DNA of 64,000 bases from Effusibacillus pohliae DSM 22757. Its GTDB lineage: Bacteria; Bacillota; Bacilli; Tumebacillales; Effusibacillaceae. Positions 1 through 8,546 of the stretch are shown here, one piece after another. Made by a program: the position numbers and the translations under genes. Each line of letters begins with the position of its first letter. Positions within the stretch are counted from its first letter, which is position 1. The notes beneath the pieces are model-generated. The model worked only from the letters and a program-made list of their open reading frames with translations. It made no database searches and was not told where the DNA came from. The stretch lies in the NCBI RefSeq assembly GCF_000376225.1, contig NZ_AQXL01000131.1, positions 1 through 64,000 on the forward strand. Reading direction: 5' to 3'.

Positions 1-81
1 AGAAGAAAGGCTATGTGGTGACAAAATCAGCTGACGTCACAGCCTAATCAACTTAATTAATCCCCTTAATATGGAAGGAGA

Positions 82-372
82 ATGGGCCTCCCGGGCATCC
101 TATTGCCCAAAAACCGAGGCAAACGATCCCCTACTGCCTCAATGATACTCTATTTTCTCATCAAACACGATGTGGTCGTGCTCAAAGAAGACGTAGCTGT
201 ACTCAAAGAAGAAGTTGCTGGGCTCAAAAACGATGTCGCCGGTCTGAAGCAAGACGTGGCCGAAATGAAAGGACAACTGGATGAAGTGACCCAATCGGCA
301 CACTACCTTGTTCACAAAACCGGCGAGCATGAAAGAGAAATCTACGTACTGAAGTTAAGACAGAATGGTTAA
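82..372 (+). CDS. small coiled-coil protein, function unknown
   Basis: The frame encodes 96 residues. From about residue 30 to 67 it is a run of seven-residue repeats of the type V-L-K-E-x-V-A, G-L-K-x-D-V-A and E-M-K-G-Q-L-D, which predicts a long amphipathic coiled coil followed by a short charged tail. The repeat is visible at DNA level as imperfect 21-base units. A GGAAGGAG sits almost against the first ATG, which is too close for a good ribosome site, so the true start may be the internal ATG at 142 (M-I-L-Y-F). It converges on lipB and overlaps its 3' end by four bases. I do not recognise the family. Confidence 0.45.
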   Translation: MGLPGILLPKNRGKRSPTASMILYFLIKHDVVVLKEDVAVLKEEVAGLKNDVAGLKQDVAEMKGQLDEVTQSAHYLVHKTGEHEREIYVLKLRQNG

Positions 373-1052
373 ACGGCCACACGTTTCCACACGCATTGCA
401 CTTCAAACACCTCCGCAAACGACCGCACCCACCCGCGTTTGACTTCGTCCATTGGGACCTCGCGGCCAAGCAGTCGCTGCATCGATGTCACACCCTTGTC
501 CACAATGCCGCACGGAACAATATGGGTAAAATGACTCAGGTCCGGCTGCACATTCAAAGCGAACCCGTGCGACGTAATAAAACTTTTGCCTGCCCTGTCG
601 CGGCTCGCCTTAACGCCGATCGCGCAGATTTTTTCATTGCCGACCCAAACGCCGGAGAGCCCTTCGATGCGCCCGCTCTCGATTCCGTATTCCCGCAAAA
701 AGCGGATCACCACTTCCTCCAGCATCCGGATGTACCGGCGCACATCATTTCCCCAACGGGCCAGCGGCAAAATCGGATAGCCGACCAACTGCCCCGGGCC
801 GTGGTAGGTGACGTCGCCGCCGCGGTCCACTTCGTACAGGGAGATGCCCAACTGTTTGAGCTGCTGTTCATCCACCAGCACATGATGTTCCCCGCCCGCC
901 CGGCCGATCGTATACACAGGCGGATGTTCCAACAGATAGACCCGGGTGGTCGATTTATCGGCCATCACTTCCCGGACCGCCTGTTTTTGCAATTCAAAGG
1001 CCGCGCCGTATTCGATTTTCCCCAGGTCGATGATCTTGCAAGTTGTCACCAT
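369..1052 (-). CDS. lipB: octanoyl-ACP:protein N-octanoyltransferase LipB
   Basis: This enzyme moves the octanoyl group from acyl carrier protein to lipoyl domains, the first step of de novo lipoate synthesis. The family signature is clear: RGGDVTYHGPGQL near residue 75, the catalytic lysine in A-I-G-V-K-A-S and the catalytic cysteine in V-P-C-G-I followed by VTS. I place the start at the ATG at 1052; an in-frame TTG at 1079 reads through the AGGAGG that serves this ATG (a closer GGGAG is also present). It is the last gene of a row that makes a lipoylated dehydrogenase and then LipA. Bacillus subtilis uses LipM/LipL instead of LipB, so the presence of LipB separates this organism from that model. 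Confidence 0.95.
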   Translation of the reverse strand: MVTTCKIIDLGKIEYGAAFELQKQAVREVMADKSTTRVYLLEHPPVYTIGRAGGEHHVLVDEQQLKQLGISLYEVDRGGDVTYHGPGQLVGYPILPLARWGNDVRRYIRMLEEVVIRFLREYGIESGRIEGLSGVWVGNEKICAIGVKASRDRAGKSFITSHGFALNVQPDLSHFTHIVPCGIVDKGVTSMQRLLGREVPMDEVKRGWVRSFAEVFEVQCVWKRVAV

Positions 1053-1111
1053 CTCTTGCTCCCGCCTCCTGATAAGCAAAAAGACCCCCGCCTTGCGCGA
1101 GGGGCATGTGG

Positions 1112-2038
1112 TTATTTGGCATTTGCTTCCGCCTGCTGAACTTGTTCGTGCGCATGGTAGGAACTCCGCACCAGCGGCCCGGATTCGACATGCTTGAATC
1201 CCCGTTTCAGGCCTTCTTCCTTAAGCGCGGCAAATTCTTCCGGCGTCCAGTAGCGCACGACCTCGAGATGTTTCTTGGTCGGTTGCAGATACTGGCCGAT
1301 CGTCATGATGTCGACATCAACTGCCCGCAAATCGTCCATCGTTTCCAGCACTTCTTCGTACCTTTCGCCAACGCCCAGCATAATGCTCGATTTGGTCGGA
1401 ATGTCCGGCTGCATCTCTTTCGCCCGGCGCAGCAGTTCCAGCGACCGGTCGTATTTGGCTTTGGCACGGACTTTGTCCGACAAGCGGCGAACCGTTTCCA
1501 CATTGTGGTTCAAAATGTCCGGCCGGGCATCCATCACGACCTTCAGCGCGTCCCAGTTCCCCTGAAAATCAGGGATCAGCACCTCGACCGAACACCACGG
1601 CCGCTTTTCCCGAATCGCGCGAATCGTGGCGGCAAAAATGGCAGCTCCGCCATCGTGCAAATCATCCCGCGCAACAGACGTGACGACCACGTGCTGCAGC
1701 CCCATCACTTCCACCGATTCCGCCACCCGCCGCGGTTCCTCCCAGTCCAGTTCGGTCGGCATGCCGGTCGTTACTGCACAGAAGCGGCAAGCTCGCGTGC
1801 AGATCGAGCCGAGAATCATAAAGGTAGCCGTCCGGTTCGCCCAACATTCGAAGATGTTGGGGCAGCGGGCTTCCTCGCAAACCGTATGCAGCCGGTTCCC
1901 CCGCATCAGCTCTTTCAGTTCCGTGAAATTCTGGTTGGTGTTGAGTCGTATCTTCAGCCACTCCGGCCGGCGAAGCGGTTTCGATTCTTGCGTCGTCTCG
2001 TTCAAGACGTTCAGTTCTTCCACCTGTCCCACCTCCAT
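1112..2038 (-). CDS. lipA: lipoyl synthase LipA (radical SAM)
   Basis: Inserts two sulfurs into protein-bound octanoyl chains to give lipoyl groups. Both cluster motifs are present: the auxiliary cluster [12 protein letters not shown] and the radical-SAM CxxxCxxC in C-T-R-A-C-R-F-C. It has about 308 residues, the usual size. The start is uncertain. The ATG at 2038 opens inside GGAGG, while a GTG at 2023 stands eight bases after that same GGAGG and may be the real start. The upstream in-frame extension only translates the intergenic hairpin. The gene follows bkdB, whose product needs lipoylation, and precedes lipB, so substrate and modifying enzymes are probably co-expressed. Confidence 0.95.
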   Translation of the reverse strand: MEVGQVEELNVLNETTQESKPLRRPEWLKIRLNTNQNFTELKELMRGNRLHTVCEEARCPNIFECWANRTATFMILGSICTRACRFCAVTTGMPTELDWEEPRRVAESVEVMGLQHVVVTSVARDDLHDGGAAIFAATIRAIREKRPWCSVEVLIPDFQGNWDALKVVMDARPDILNHNVETVRRLSDKVRAKAKYDRSLELLRRAKEMQPDIPTKSSIMLGVGERYEEVLETMDDLRAVDVDIMTIGQYLQPTKKHLEVVRYWTPEEFAALKEEGLKRGFKHVESGPLVRSSYHAHEQVQQAEANAK

Positions 2039-2040
2039 AG

Positions 2041-2070
2041 CACGACTTGGCACTTTCGTGCCAAAGCGTG
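2041..2070 (-). promoter_or_regulatory. hairpin between bkdB and lipA
   Basis: TTGGCAC and GTGCCAA face each other across a four-base loop, with outer CACG/CGTG pairs. No T-run follows on the minus strand, so it is not a standard terminator. It could be an mRNA-processing or stability element that separates lipA-lipB expression from the dehydrogenase genes. This is inference. Confidence 0.4.
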
Positions 2071-2119
2071 ACTTGTGCCCAAGTGATGGCAAAAGCGCGC
2101 GGCCGGCGGCTGTGATCGT

Positions 2120-3526
2120 CTAGTAAAGACTCACCTTGCTCCCGTCGAACGACTCCAACCGCTGCTTGACTGCAGTCAGGAACTTGCCGCAGACCAACCC
2201 GTCCAGCACGCGGTGATCGAGCGACAGGCACAGGTTGACCATCGAGCGGATGGCAATCGCGTCGTTTTCCAGCACAACCGGACGCTTGACAATCGATTCC
2301 ATCGAGAGAATCGCGGCTTGCGGCGAGTTGATGATCGGCTGCGACAGGATCGAGCCGAATGCTCCCGTATTGTTGACGGTAAACGTTCCGCCCGAAATAT
2401 CATCCGGTGCCAGTTTCCCCGCCCGCGCCTTGGCAGCCAGCTCATGAATCGCATGGGCAAGCCCGAGGATCGACATGCGGTCGGCATCCTTGATGACCGG
2501 TACAAACAGAGCATCGTCGGTCGCCACCGCAATCGAGATATTGATCCGTTTCTTTATAATAATCTTATCTCCCGCCCATGTCGAGTTCAACACCGGGAAT
2601 TCCTTCAACGACTCGACGACCGCTTTGATGAAAAACGGCAGGAAGGTGAGCGAAATTCCTTCTTTTCGCTTGAACTCGTCTTTCACTGATTCACGGAATT
2701 TGACCAGGCTGGTGACATCCGCTTCCACCATCGTCCAGGCATGCGGAGCCGTATGCTTGCTTTCCACCATCCGCTTGGCGATGGTGGCCCGGATCGGGGT
2801 AACAGGAATCACCGTATCCCCCTCTTCCGCTAACCGCTCTGCCGGTTTCGCCGCCGGGGCTGCAACTGTTGCGCCATTAGCCGGCCGCTCGTCCCCGGTC
2901 TCCACAGTCGTTTTTGGTGCGGCAACCTGAACCGGAACAGATCCTGTCGCCGGTTTTGTCGGAACAGCGACCGAGGACAGGTCTTCTTCCGTTTTGATCA
3001 GCCGTTGCGCCGCTCCTCCCTGTTCAATGAAAGCAAGAACGTCTTTGCGGGTGATCCGCCCGCCTGCTCCCGTCCCCTTGATCTGTGAGGGATCCAGGTT
3101 ATGCTCCTGCAGCAAACGCATCACAGCCGGCGAAAAACGGGCTCTCGCCTCCCCGTCCGCTGCTGCAAACACCGTTGCCGCATTCCCGCGGTCCGCAACT
3201 GCTGCCGGCTCGGCTGCAACCCCCTCTGCAGCCGCTCCCACCGCCGCTGCCGCTGGCGCAGCTTTTGCTTCTTCTGCCGGGACTTCCGCCCCCACCTCTT
3301 CGACGACGGCGATCACCGTGCCGACCGGGACGGTCTCTCCCTCGTGTACCAGAATTTTTGTCAAGACACCTGCAAAATCGGAGGGCACCTCCGCGTTCAC
3401 CTTGTCTGTAATCACTTCGCACAGCGGGTCGTATTTGTTGATCCGGTCGCCAGGCTGTTTCAGCCATTTGGCAATCGTGCCTTCCGTCACCGATTCGCCC
3501 AGTTGGGGCATCTTGATTTCCGCCAT
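2120..3526 (-). CDS. bkdB: branched-chain keto-acid dehydrogenase E2 (dihydrolipoyl acyltransferase)
   Basis: E2 core of the branched-chain 2-oxoacid dehydrogenase complex; it transfers acyl groups from E1 to CoA through its lipoyl arm. Domains in order: lipoyl domain (residues 1-76, lysine in V-I-T-D-K-V-N-A-E), a long Ala/Pro/Glu-rich linker, a peripheral-subunit binding domain (F-S-P-A-V-M-R-L-L), a second linker, and the catalytic domain ending with S-L-D-H-R-V-L-D-G, which holds the active histidine. About 468 residues. The start at 3526 is chosen because AGGAGG lies seven bases upstream and M-A-E-I-K-M-P-Q-L-G-E-S is the family N-terminus. It follows the two E1 genes closely. Confidence 0.95.
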   Translation of the reverse strand: MAEIKMPQLGESVTEGTIAKWLKQPGDRINKYDPLCEVITDKVNAEVPSDFAGVLTKILVHEGETVPVGTVIAVVEEVGAEVPAEEAKAAPAAAAVGAAAEGVAAEPAAVADRGNAATVFAAADGEARARFSPAVMRLLQEHNLDPSQIKGTGAGGRITRKDVLAFIEQGGAAQRLIKTEEDLSSVAVPTKPATGSVPVQVAAPKTTVETGDERPANGATVAAPAAKPAERLAEEGDTVIPVTPIRATIAKRMVESKHTAPHAWTMVEADVTSLVKFRESVKDEFKRKEGISLTFLPFFIKAVVESLKEFPVLNSTWAGDKIIIKKRINISIAVATDDALFVPVIKDADRMSILGLAHAIHELAAKARAGKLAPDDISGGTFTVNNTGAFGSILSQPIINSPQAAILSMESIVKRPVVLENDAIAIRSMVNLCLSLDHRVLDGLVCGKFLTAVKQRLESFDGSKVSLY

Positions 3527-3569
3527 TCGACAACCTCCTTGCATCAGGTTCACCCGTTCCGGGCTGCGT

Positions 3570-4553
3570 CTAGAACTCGGCCAATTTTCGCATCGCATCG
3601 GCGATCTTCGTCGGGTTCAACAGGTAGAATTTTTCCAGCGGCGGGCTGTAGGGCATCGCCGGGATTTCCGGACCGCACAGCCGCATGATCGGCGCATCCA
3701 GATCAAACAGTGCCTCTTCCGAAATGATGGCGGACACTTCGGCTCCGACCCCGCCAAATTTGTTGTCTTCGTGCACGATCAGAACTTTGCCCGTTTTTCG
3801 CGCCGCTTCCAGAATGGTTTCGACGTCAAGCGGCCGGATGCTGACCAGGTCGACCACATGCACCGAAATGCCTTCCTGCGCCAGCGCTTCCGCCGCTTCC
3901 AGACAGAAATGAACCATCAGCCCGTACGTGAAGACCGTGATGTCGGTGCCTTCCCGCTTCACATTCGCCTTGCCGATCGGCAGCACATAGTCTTCTTCCG
4001 GAACTTCTCCCTTGATCAGACGGTAGCAGCGTTTATGTTCGAAAAAAATCACCGGGTCCTCGTCGCGGATCGCGGCTTTCAGCAGGCCTTTCACCTCATA
4101 CGGCGTGGAGGGCGCAACGATCTTCAGCCCGGGAACATGGTGAAAAAGCGCCTCGACGCTTTGCGAGTGATACAGCGCCCCGTGCACGCCGCCGCCGTAG
4201 GGCGCGCGAATGGTGATCGGGCAATTCCAGTCGCCGTTGGAACGGTAGCGAATCCGGGCGGCTTCCGAAACAATCTGGTTGTACGCCGGCATAATAAAAT
4301 CGGCAAACTGGATCTCCGCCACCGGACGCATGCCGACCATCGCGGCGCCGATCGCCACGCCAACGATCGCCGATTCGGCCAGCGGCGTGTCCATCACCCG
4401 CTCCTCGCCAAACCGCTCGATTAAACCGGCTGTTGCCCGGAACACCCCGCCGCGCACGCCGACGTCTTCACCCAGCACAAAGACGCGCGGGTCTTTTTCC
4501 ATCTCTTCGGCCAACGCTTCCGTCACCGCTTCAATGTATGATTTGATCGCCAT
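3570..4553 (-). CDS. bkdAB: branched-chain keto-acid dehydrogenase E1 beta
   Basis: Beta subunit of the thiamine-diphosphate-dependent decarboxylase. It has 327 residues, typical for the transketolase-like beta chain, with G-E-D-V-G near residue 28, an acidic A-E-I-Q-F-A-D stretch and the C-terminal transketolase domain (V-H-E-D-N-K-F-G-G-V-G-A). It begins 15 bases after the alpha gene and ends 43 bases before E2, so the three are one transcription unit. Pyruvate dehydrogenase beta is similar in sequence; the neighbouring leucine dehydrogenase and BkdR argue for the branched-chain complex. Confidence 0.93.
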   Translation of the reverse strand: MAIKSYIEAVTEALAEEMEKDPRVFVLGEDVGVRGGVFRATAGLIERFGEERVMDTPLAESAIVGVAIGAAMVGMRPVAEIQFADFIMPAYNQIVSEAARIRYRSNGDWNCPITIRAPYGGGVHGALYHSQSVEALFHHVPGLKIVAPSTPYEVKGLLKAAIRDEDPVIFFEHKRCYRLIKGEVPEEDYVLPIGKANVKREGTDITVFTYGLMVHFCLEAAEALAQEGISVHVVDLVSIRPLDVETILEAARKTGKVLIVHEDNKFGGVGAEVSAIISEEALFDLDAPIMRLCGPEIPAMPYSPPLEKFYLLNPTKIADAMRKLAEF

Positions 4554-4568
4554 GTTTCCCCGCTCCCC

Positions 4569-5555
4569 CTACTCTGCGTATACGTGAAGCAGCGCGCTTT
4601 CCGGTTCCGCATAGGGCGCTTTTTCCGCCGCTTCCGTCGCTTCATTCACTTCTTTCATGACGCGAGTCTCATACTCGTTGACCAGTTCGTCGGTCAGGAT
4701 TCCTTCCGCCATAAGGTAGTTGCGAAACTTGAGAATCGGGTCGTGTTTTTTCGCTTCCTCCACCTCTTCGCGGGTACGGTAGCTGCGATCGTCGTCGTCG
4801 GACGAGTGCGGCACCAACCGGTACGTCTTCGCCTCGATCAACGTCGGTCCTTCCCCTTTGATCGCCCGCTCGCGCGCTTGTTTAAACACGCGATAGACTT
4901 CCAGCACATCGTTGCCGTCCACAATCACACCGGGAAACCCGTATCCGATCGCCCGATCCGCGACGTTCTCGCAGCCCAGCTGCTTGCTGAGCGGGACGGA
5001 GATCGCGTATTTGTTGTTTTCCACATAGAAAATCACGGGCAGCTTGTGGACGCCCGCGAAGTTGCAGGCTTCATGAAAATCCCCCTGGTTGGTCGAGCCT
5101 TCGCCCAGCGAGGTGAAGGCCACAGTCGGTTCCCGCCGCATTTTGGCGGCCAACGCGATCCCGACAGCGTGCGGAACCTGTGTCGCCACGGGCGAAGAAC
5201 CGGTGACAATGCGGTATTTTTTGCCGCCGAAGTGGCCAGGCATCTGGCGTCCGCCCGAGTTCGGATCTTCCGGTTTCGCAAACGCGGACATCATCACATC
5301 GCGCGCCGTCTGGCCAAACACGAGGGCAACCCCGAGATCGCGATAGTACGGACAAACATAATCATGCTGGCGGTCGAGCGCGTAGGCAGCCCCCACCTGC
5401 GCGGCTTCCTGCCCCTGGCAGGAGATCACGAACGGGACTTTGCCCGCCCGGTTCAACAACCACTGGCGCTCATCAAGACGCCGCGCCAGCAGCATGTAGT
5501 AATACATTTCTAACAATTGCTCGTTCGTCAGGCCCAACTCTTCATGCTTGCTCAC
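4569..5555 (-). CDS. bkdAA: branched-chain keto-acid dehydrogenase E1 alpha
   Basis: Alpha subunit that binds thiamine diphosphate; the GxG...NN cofactor motif reads G-E-G-S-T-N-Q-G-D-F ending in E-N-N. A phosphorylation-loop-like H-S-S-D-D-D-D segment follows. The start is a GTG at 5555 with GGGGGGAG five bases upstream, giving about 328 residues. The frame is open for 76 codons further upstream, but that part is low-complexity and has no ribosome site. It lies between lpdV and bkdAB, matching the order in Bacillus bkd operons. Confidence 0.93.
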   Translation of the reverse strand: MSKHEELGLTNEQLLEMYYYMLLARRLDERQWLLNRAGKVPFVISCQGQEAAQVGAAYALDRQHDYVCPYYRDLGVALVFGQTARDVMMSAFAKPEDPNSGGRQMPGHFGGKKYRIVTGSSPVATQVPHAVGIALAAKMRREPTVAFTSLGEGSTNQGDFHEACNFAGVHKLPVIFYVENNKYAISVPLSKQLGCENVADRAIGYGFPGVIVDGNDVLEVYRVFKQARERAIKGEGPTLIEAKTYRLVPHSSDDDDRSYRTREEVEEAKKHDPILKFRNYLMAEGILTDELVNEYETRVMKEVNEATEAAEKAPYAEPESALLHVYAE

Positions 5556-5686
5556 TTTGACTCCCCCCGCACGGAAGATTTCACTTTTTATGGAGCCGGT
5601 CCCGCGGCTCGGAACCGGAATTGACATGCTGCCAACCACTCGGAGATTTCCATCGGATCCCCGCCAGAGTGCTTGCCGATTAAGCC

Positions 5687-7108
5687 TTATATATGCAGCG
5701 CCCGGCCTTCCACCGCCAATGCAGCCTCTCCAATCGCCTCCGCCAGCGTCGGATGCGGATGGATCGACAATCCGACTTCCCATGCGGTCGCATCCAGCAG
5801 CATCGCCAGCCCCGCTTCCGAAACCATGTCTGTCACATGCGGACCGACCATATGGACGCCGAGCAGGTCATTCGTCTCAGCGTCCGAGACGATTTTGACA
5901 AACCCGTCGATTTCTCCGTTGACCAGCGCCTTGCCGATGGCGCGGAACGGAAAATTCCCGACTTTCACCTGATGCCCGCGCTCTCTCGCCTGCTTTTCGG
6001 TGATCCCGACACTGGCCACTTCCGGCCGCGAATAGGTGCACCGCGGCACGTGATCGTAGTGGATCGGATGCGGATCGAGTCCGGCGATCTTCTCCACCGC
6101 CACAATCCCTTCATGGTCCGCCACATGGGCCAACTGCAGGCCGCCGATCGCGTCTCCGATGGCAAAAATGTTGGACTCGGCCGTCTGCATAAACCGATTC
6201 ACTTTGATAAAGCCTCGTTCCACACGGACTTCCGTTGCTTCCAGGCCGATGTTGTCGATCGCCGCTTCCCGTCCTACCGCAATGAGGATTTTCTCGGCCC
6301 GCAGCGTTTCCGTCCTGTCACCCTGCTGAACCTGGACCGACACTTGATCGCCTTCGATTTGTACCGTCTCCGGCAGCACCTTGGCACCGGTCAAAATTTT
6401 CATCCTGCGTTTCTTGAAGTTGCGGGCCAGTTCGTTCGCCACCTCTTCGTCTTCCTGCGGCAGAATGTGCGGCATCGATTCGACAAGGGTCACGTCACAA
6501 CCGAAGTCGTTCAGCATCGACGCCCATTCCACCCCGATCGCGCCGGCACCGATAATGATCATCGATTTGGGAACTTCCGTCAGTTCCAACGCGTGGTCCG
6601 AGTTGATGATTTTGTCTCCGTCGAATGCAAGCCCGGGAAGCGCTTTCGGACGCGAACCGGTGGCGATGATCACATGATTGGGCGTCAGAATTTCAGACTC
6701 TCCATCCGGCCTTTCAACCCGCACGGCACCTGCCCGCGGCGAAAAAATGGAAGGTCCCATCACCCGGCCGAACCCTTCGATGACCGGTACGTTGTTCTTT
6801 TTCAGAAGATGCTGCACCCCTTTGTGCAGTTGCGCGACGATTTTCGATTTCCGTTCCATCACTTTTGCAAAATCGAGTGTCGGCTCGCCTGTCACAACGC
6901 CAAATTCGCCCAGCTTTTTCGCCGCCTGGAACATCTCGGCGCTTTTCAGCATCGCTTTCGACGGGATGCAGCCCTTGTGCAGGCAGGTGCCACCGACTTT
7001 TGCCTGTTCGACGACCGCGACTTTCAGCCTCAATTGGGCAGCGCGGATGGCAGCCACATAGCCGCCGGTCCCGCCGCCAACAATCACGACATCATATTGT
7101 TCCACCAT
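5687..7108 (-). CDS. lpdV: dihydrolipoamide dehydrogenase (E3)
   Basis: Flavoprotein that reoxidises the lipoyl arm of E2 with NAD+. It has an N-terminal FAD-binding G-G-G-T-G-G-Y, the redox-active disulfide G-G-T-C-L-H-K-G-C, an NAD-binding G-A-G-A-I-G-V-E-W, the G-D-A-I-G second FAD motif and the C-terminal H-P-H-P-T-L-A-E active-site base region. From the ATG at 7108 it has 473 residues; a GGGGGG stands three bases before it. It lies between bcd and bkdAA, so it most likely serves the branched-chain complex. Confidence 0.95.
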   Translation of the reverse strand: MVEQYDVVIVGGGTGGYVAAIRAAQLRLKVAVVEQAKVGGTCLHKGCIPSKAMLKSAEMFQAAKKLGEFGVVTGEPTLDFAKVMERKSKIVAQLHKGVQHLLKKNNVPVIEGFGRVMGPSIFSPRAGAVRVERPDGESEILTPNHVIIATGSRPKALPGLAFDGDKIINSDHALELTEVPKSMIIIGAGAIGVEWASMLNDFGCDVTLVESMPHILPQEDEEVANELARNFKKRRMKILTGAKVLPETVQIEGDQVSVQVQQGDRTETLRAEKILIAVGREAAIDNIGLEATEVRVERGFIKVNRFMQTAESNIFAIGDAIGGLQLAHVADHEGIVAVEKIAGLDPHPIHYDHVPRCTYSRPEVASVGITEKQARERGHQVKVGNFPFRAIGKALVNGEIDGFVKIVSDAETNDLLGVHMVGPHVTDMVSEAGLAMLLDATAWEVGLSIHPHPTLAEAIGEAALAVEGRALHI

Positions 7109-7201
7109 ATGCCCCCCTGTGAGGCCCGGCGGTGCACTGAAGCGGTGCTCCATGCGCTGCCGGGACTCGTTCGTTCCGCTGATTGATTATGGAAAAAAGC
7201 G

Positions 7202-8293
7202 TCACTTGCTGTGCAGGCTCCGTTCGTTCACCAGGAAGTTGCTGCGCGTCCGACGCATCGTTTCGATCCGTTGCTCCGCCAGACGATCCGCTGCTTTGTA
7301 GGTCGGAATCCCTTGCTCTTTGGCGATCTGATACACATTGAGCAGGATGTTGTAGATATTTTCGACTTTCTTGCGGGCCCGTTCCGCATTGTATCCTTCC
7401 AGTTCATCCGCCACATTGATCACGCCGCCGGCGTTGATCACATAGTCGGGCGCGTAAAGGATTCCCAGTTCCTGCAATTTGTCGCCATGCCGGTCTTCCT
7501 TCAGCTGGTTGTTGGCCGACCCGGCGATCGCCTTGCATTTCAATTGCGGAATCGTCTCGTCATTGATCACCGCGCCCAACGCACAGGGTGCGAAGATATC
7601 GCATTCCACGCCGAAGATATCGTTCGGCGCGACCGCTTGCGCCCCAAACTCTTCGACCGCACGCTTCACATTGTCTTCGTTGATGTCGGTGACGATCAAT
7701 TTGGCTCCCGCTTCATACAGATGTTTGCACAAATAGTAGCCGACGTTGCCGACGCCTTGCACGGCCACGACCTTGCCCTCCAGCGAGTCGGAGCCGAACG
7801 CTTCCTTCGCCGTCGCCTGCATGCCGCGGAACACGCCGAGTGCCGTCATCGGCGACGGGTTGCCGGACGAACCGTATGTTTCCGAGACGCCGGTTACATA
7901 TTTCGTTTCCTGGTGAATGATGTCCATATCGTGCACCGTCGTCCCGACATCTTCCGCCGTGATGTAGCGGCCGTTCAGGCTTTGCACGTACCGCCCCAAC
8001 GCGCGGAACAGCGCTTCGCTCTTGTCAGTCCGCGGATTGCCGATGACCACCGTTTTGCCGCCGCCAAGGTTTAACCCTGCCGCCGCGTTTTTGTAGGTCA
8101 TGCCGCGCGCCAGGCGCAGCGCGTCCTGAATCGCTTCTTCTTCTGTCGCATATGTCCACATCCGGCATCCGCCCAGCGCCGGCCCTAGCGTGGTGTCGTG
8201 AATGGCGATGATCGCTTTCAGACCGGACGCTTCGTCGTGGCAGAAAACCAGTTGCTCGTAGTCGTATTTTTGCATGTACTCGAAAACCTTCAT
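7202..8293 (-). CDS. bcd: leucine (branched-chain amino acid) dehydrogenase
   Basis: Oxidatively deaminates leucine, isoleucine and valine to their 2-oxo acids with NAD+, feeding the bkd complex encoded next to it. It is a 363-residue member of the Glu/Leu/Phe/Val dehydrogenase family. G-G-C-R-M-W precedes the glycine-rich L-N-L-G-G-G-K with its catalytic lysine region, and the NAD-binding fold starts at V-Q-G-V-G-N-V-G. It is the first gene after the sigma-54 promoter. The ptb and buk genes that flank bcd in Bacillus subtilis are absent here. Confidence 0.95.
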   Translation of the reverse strand: MKVFEYMQKYDYEQLVFCHDEASGLKAIIAIHDTTLGPALGGCRMWTYATEEEAIQDALRLARGMTYKNAAAGLNLGGGKTVVIGNPRTDKSEALFRALGRYVQSLNGRYITAEDVGTTVHDMDIIHQETKYVTGVSETYGSSGNPSPMTALGVFRGMQATAKEAFGSDSLEGKVVAVQGVGNVGYYLCKHLYEAGAKLIVTDINEDNVKRAVEEFGAQAVAPNDIFGVECDIFAPCALGAVINDETIPQLKCKAIAGSANNQLKEDRHGDKLQELGILYAPDYVINAGGVINVADELEGYNAERARKKVENIYNILLNVYQIAKEQGIPTYKAADRLAEQRIETMRRTRSNFLVNERSLHSK

Positions 8294-8432
8294 GTGACCT
8301 GCCCCCTCAAGGAATTTTGCAGGGAATTGTGATCAGGTATTAATATCAACTCATGATACCTCCACCTTATCACATTCCGTTTCTGTAAGCAAAGAGGTGA
8401 ACGGGGAAAAATTTGCTTCCCCGCCAGTTACT

Positions 8433-8450
8433 ATGCAAGGAGCGTGCCAA
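8433..8450 (-). promoter_or_regulatory. sigma-54 promoter of the bkd operon
   Basis: On the minus strand the sequence reads TTGGCAC-GCTCC-TTGCAT, a perfect match to the -24/-12 consensus TGGCAC-N5-TTGC. Transcription should start near 8424, leaving a leader of about 130 bases before bcd. Just past the start, GGGGAA and TTCCCC can form a hairpin. A sigma-54 activator gene, bkdR, lies upstream. Confidence 0.92.
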
Positions 8451-8490
8451 CATTTATAACAGCGATTTCAAGCGTTTTGCAGGGGTTTTT

Positions 8491-8541
8491 TGAACAAATT
8501 GTGAACTTCTGTTCACGTCCCTGAAATTTATTTCATGAAAT
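8491..8541. promoter_or_regulatory. candidate BkdR upstream activating sites
   Basis: A perfect inverted repeat GTGAAC-N4-GTTCAC occupies 8501-8516 and a further TGAAC lies at 8491. Two more palindromes, TGAAAT-TT-ATTTCA and ATTTCATGAAAT, follow. The main repeat is centred about 60 bp upstream of the -24 element, a normal distance for an enhancer bound by a sigma-54 activator. That BkdR binds here is inferred from position. Confidence 0.65.
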
Positions 8542-8546
8542 AATTT

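Noticed and set aside
1-81. GGCT...AGCC inverted repeat at the window start as a terminator of an upstream gene
   Set aside because: The pairing is interrupted and no coding end is visible in the first 80 bases.
5556-5686. GAGCCG/CGGCTC inverted repeat between lpdV and bkdAA as a terminator
   Set aside because: The stem is short, no T-run follows, and a stop here would uncouple the complex subunits.
5693-7186. Long open frame on the plus strand opposite the dihydrolipoamide dehydrogenase gene
   Set aside because: It is antisense to a fully conserved enzyme, is rich in Arg/His/Pro as expected from the GC-rich complement, and has no ribosome site.
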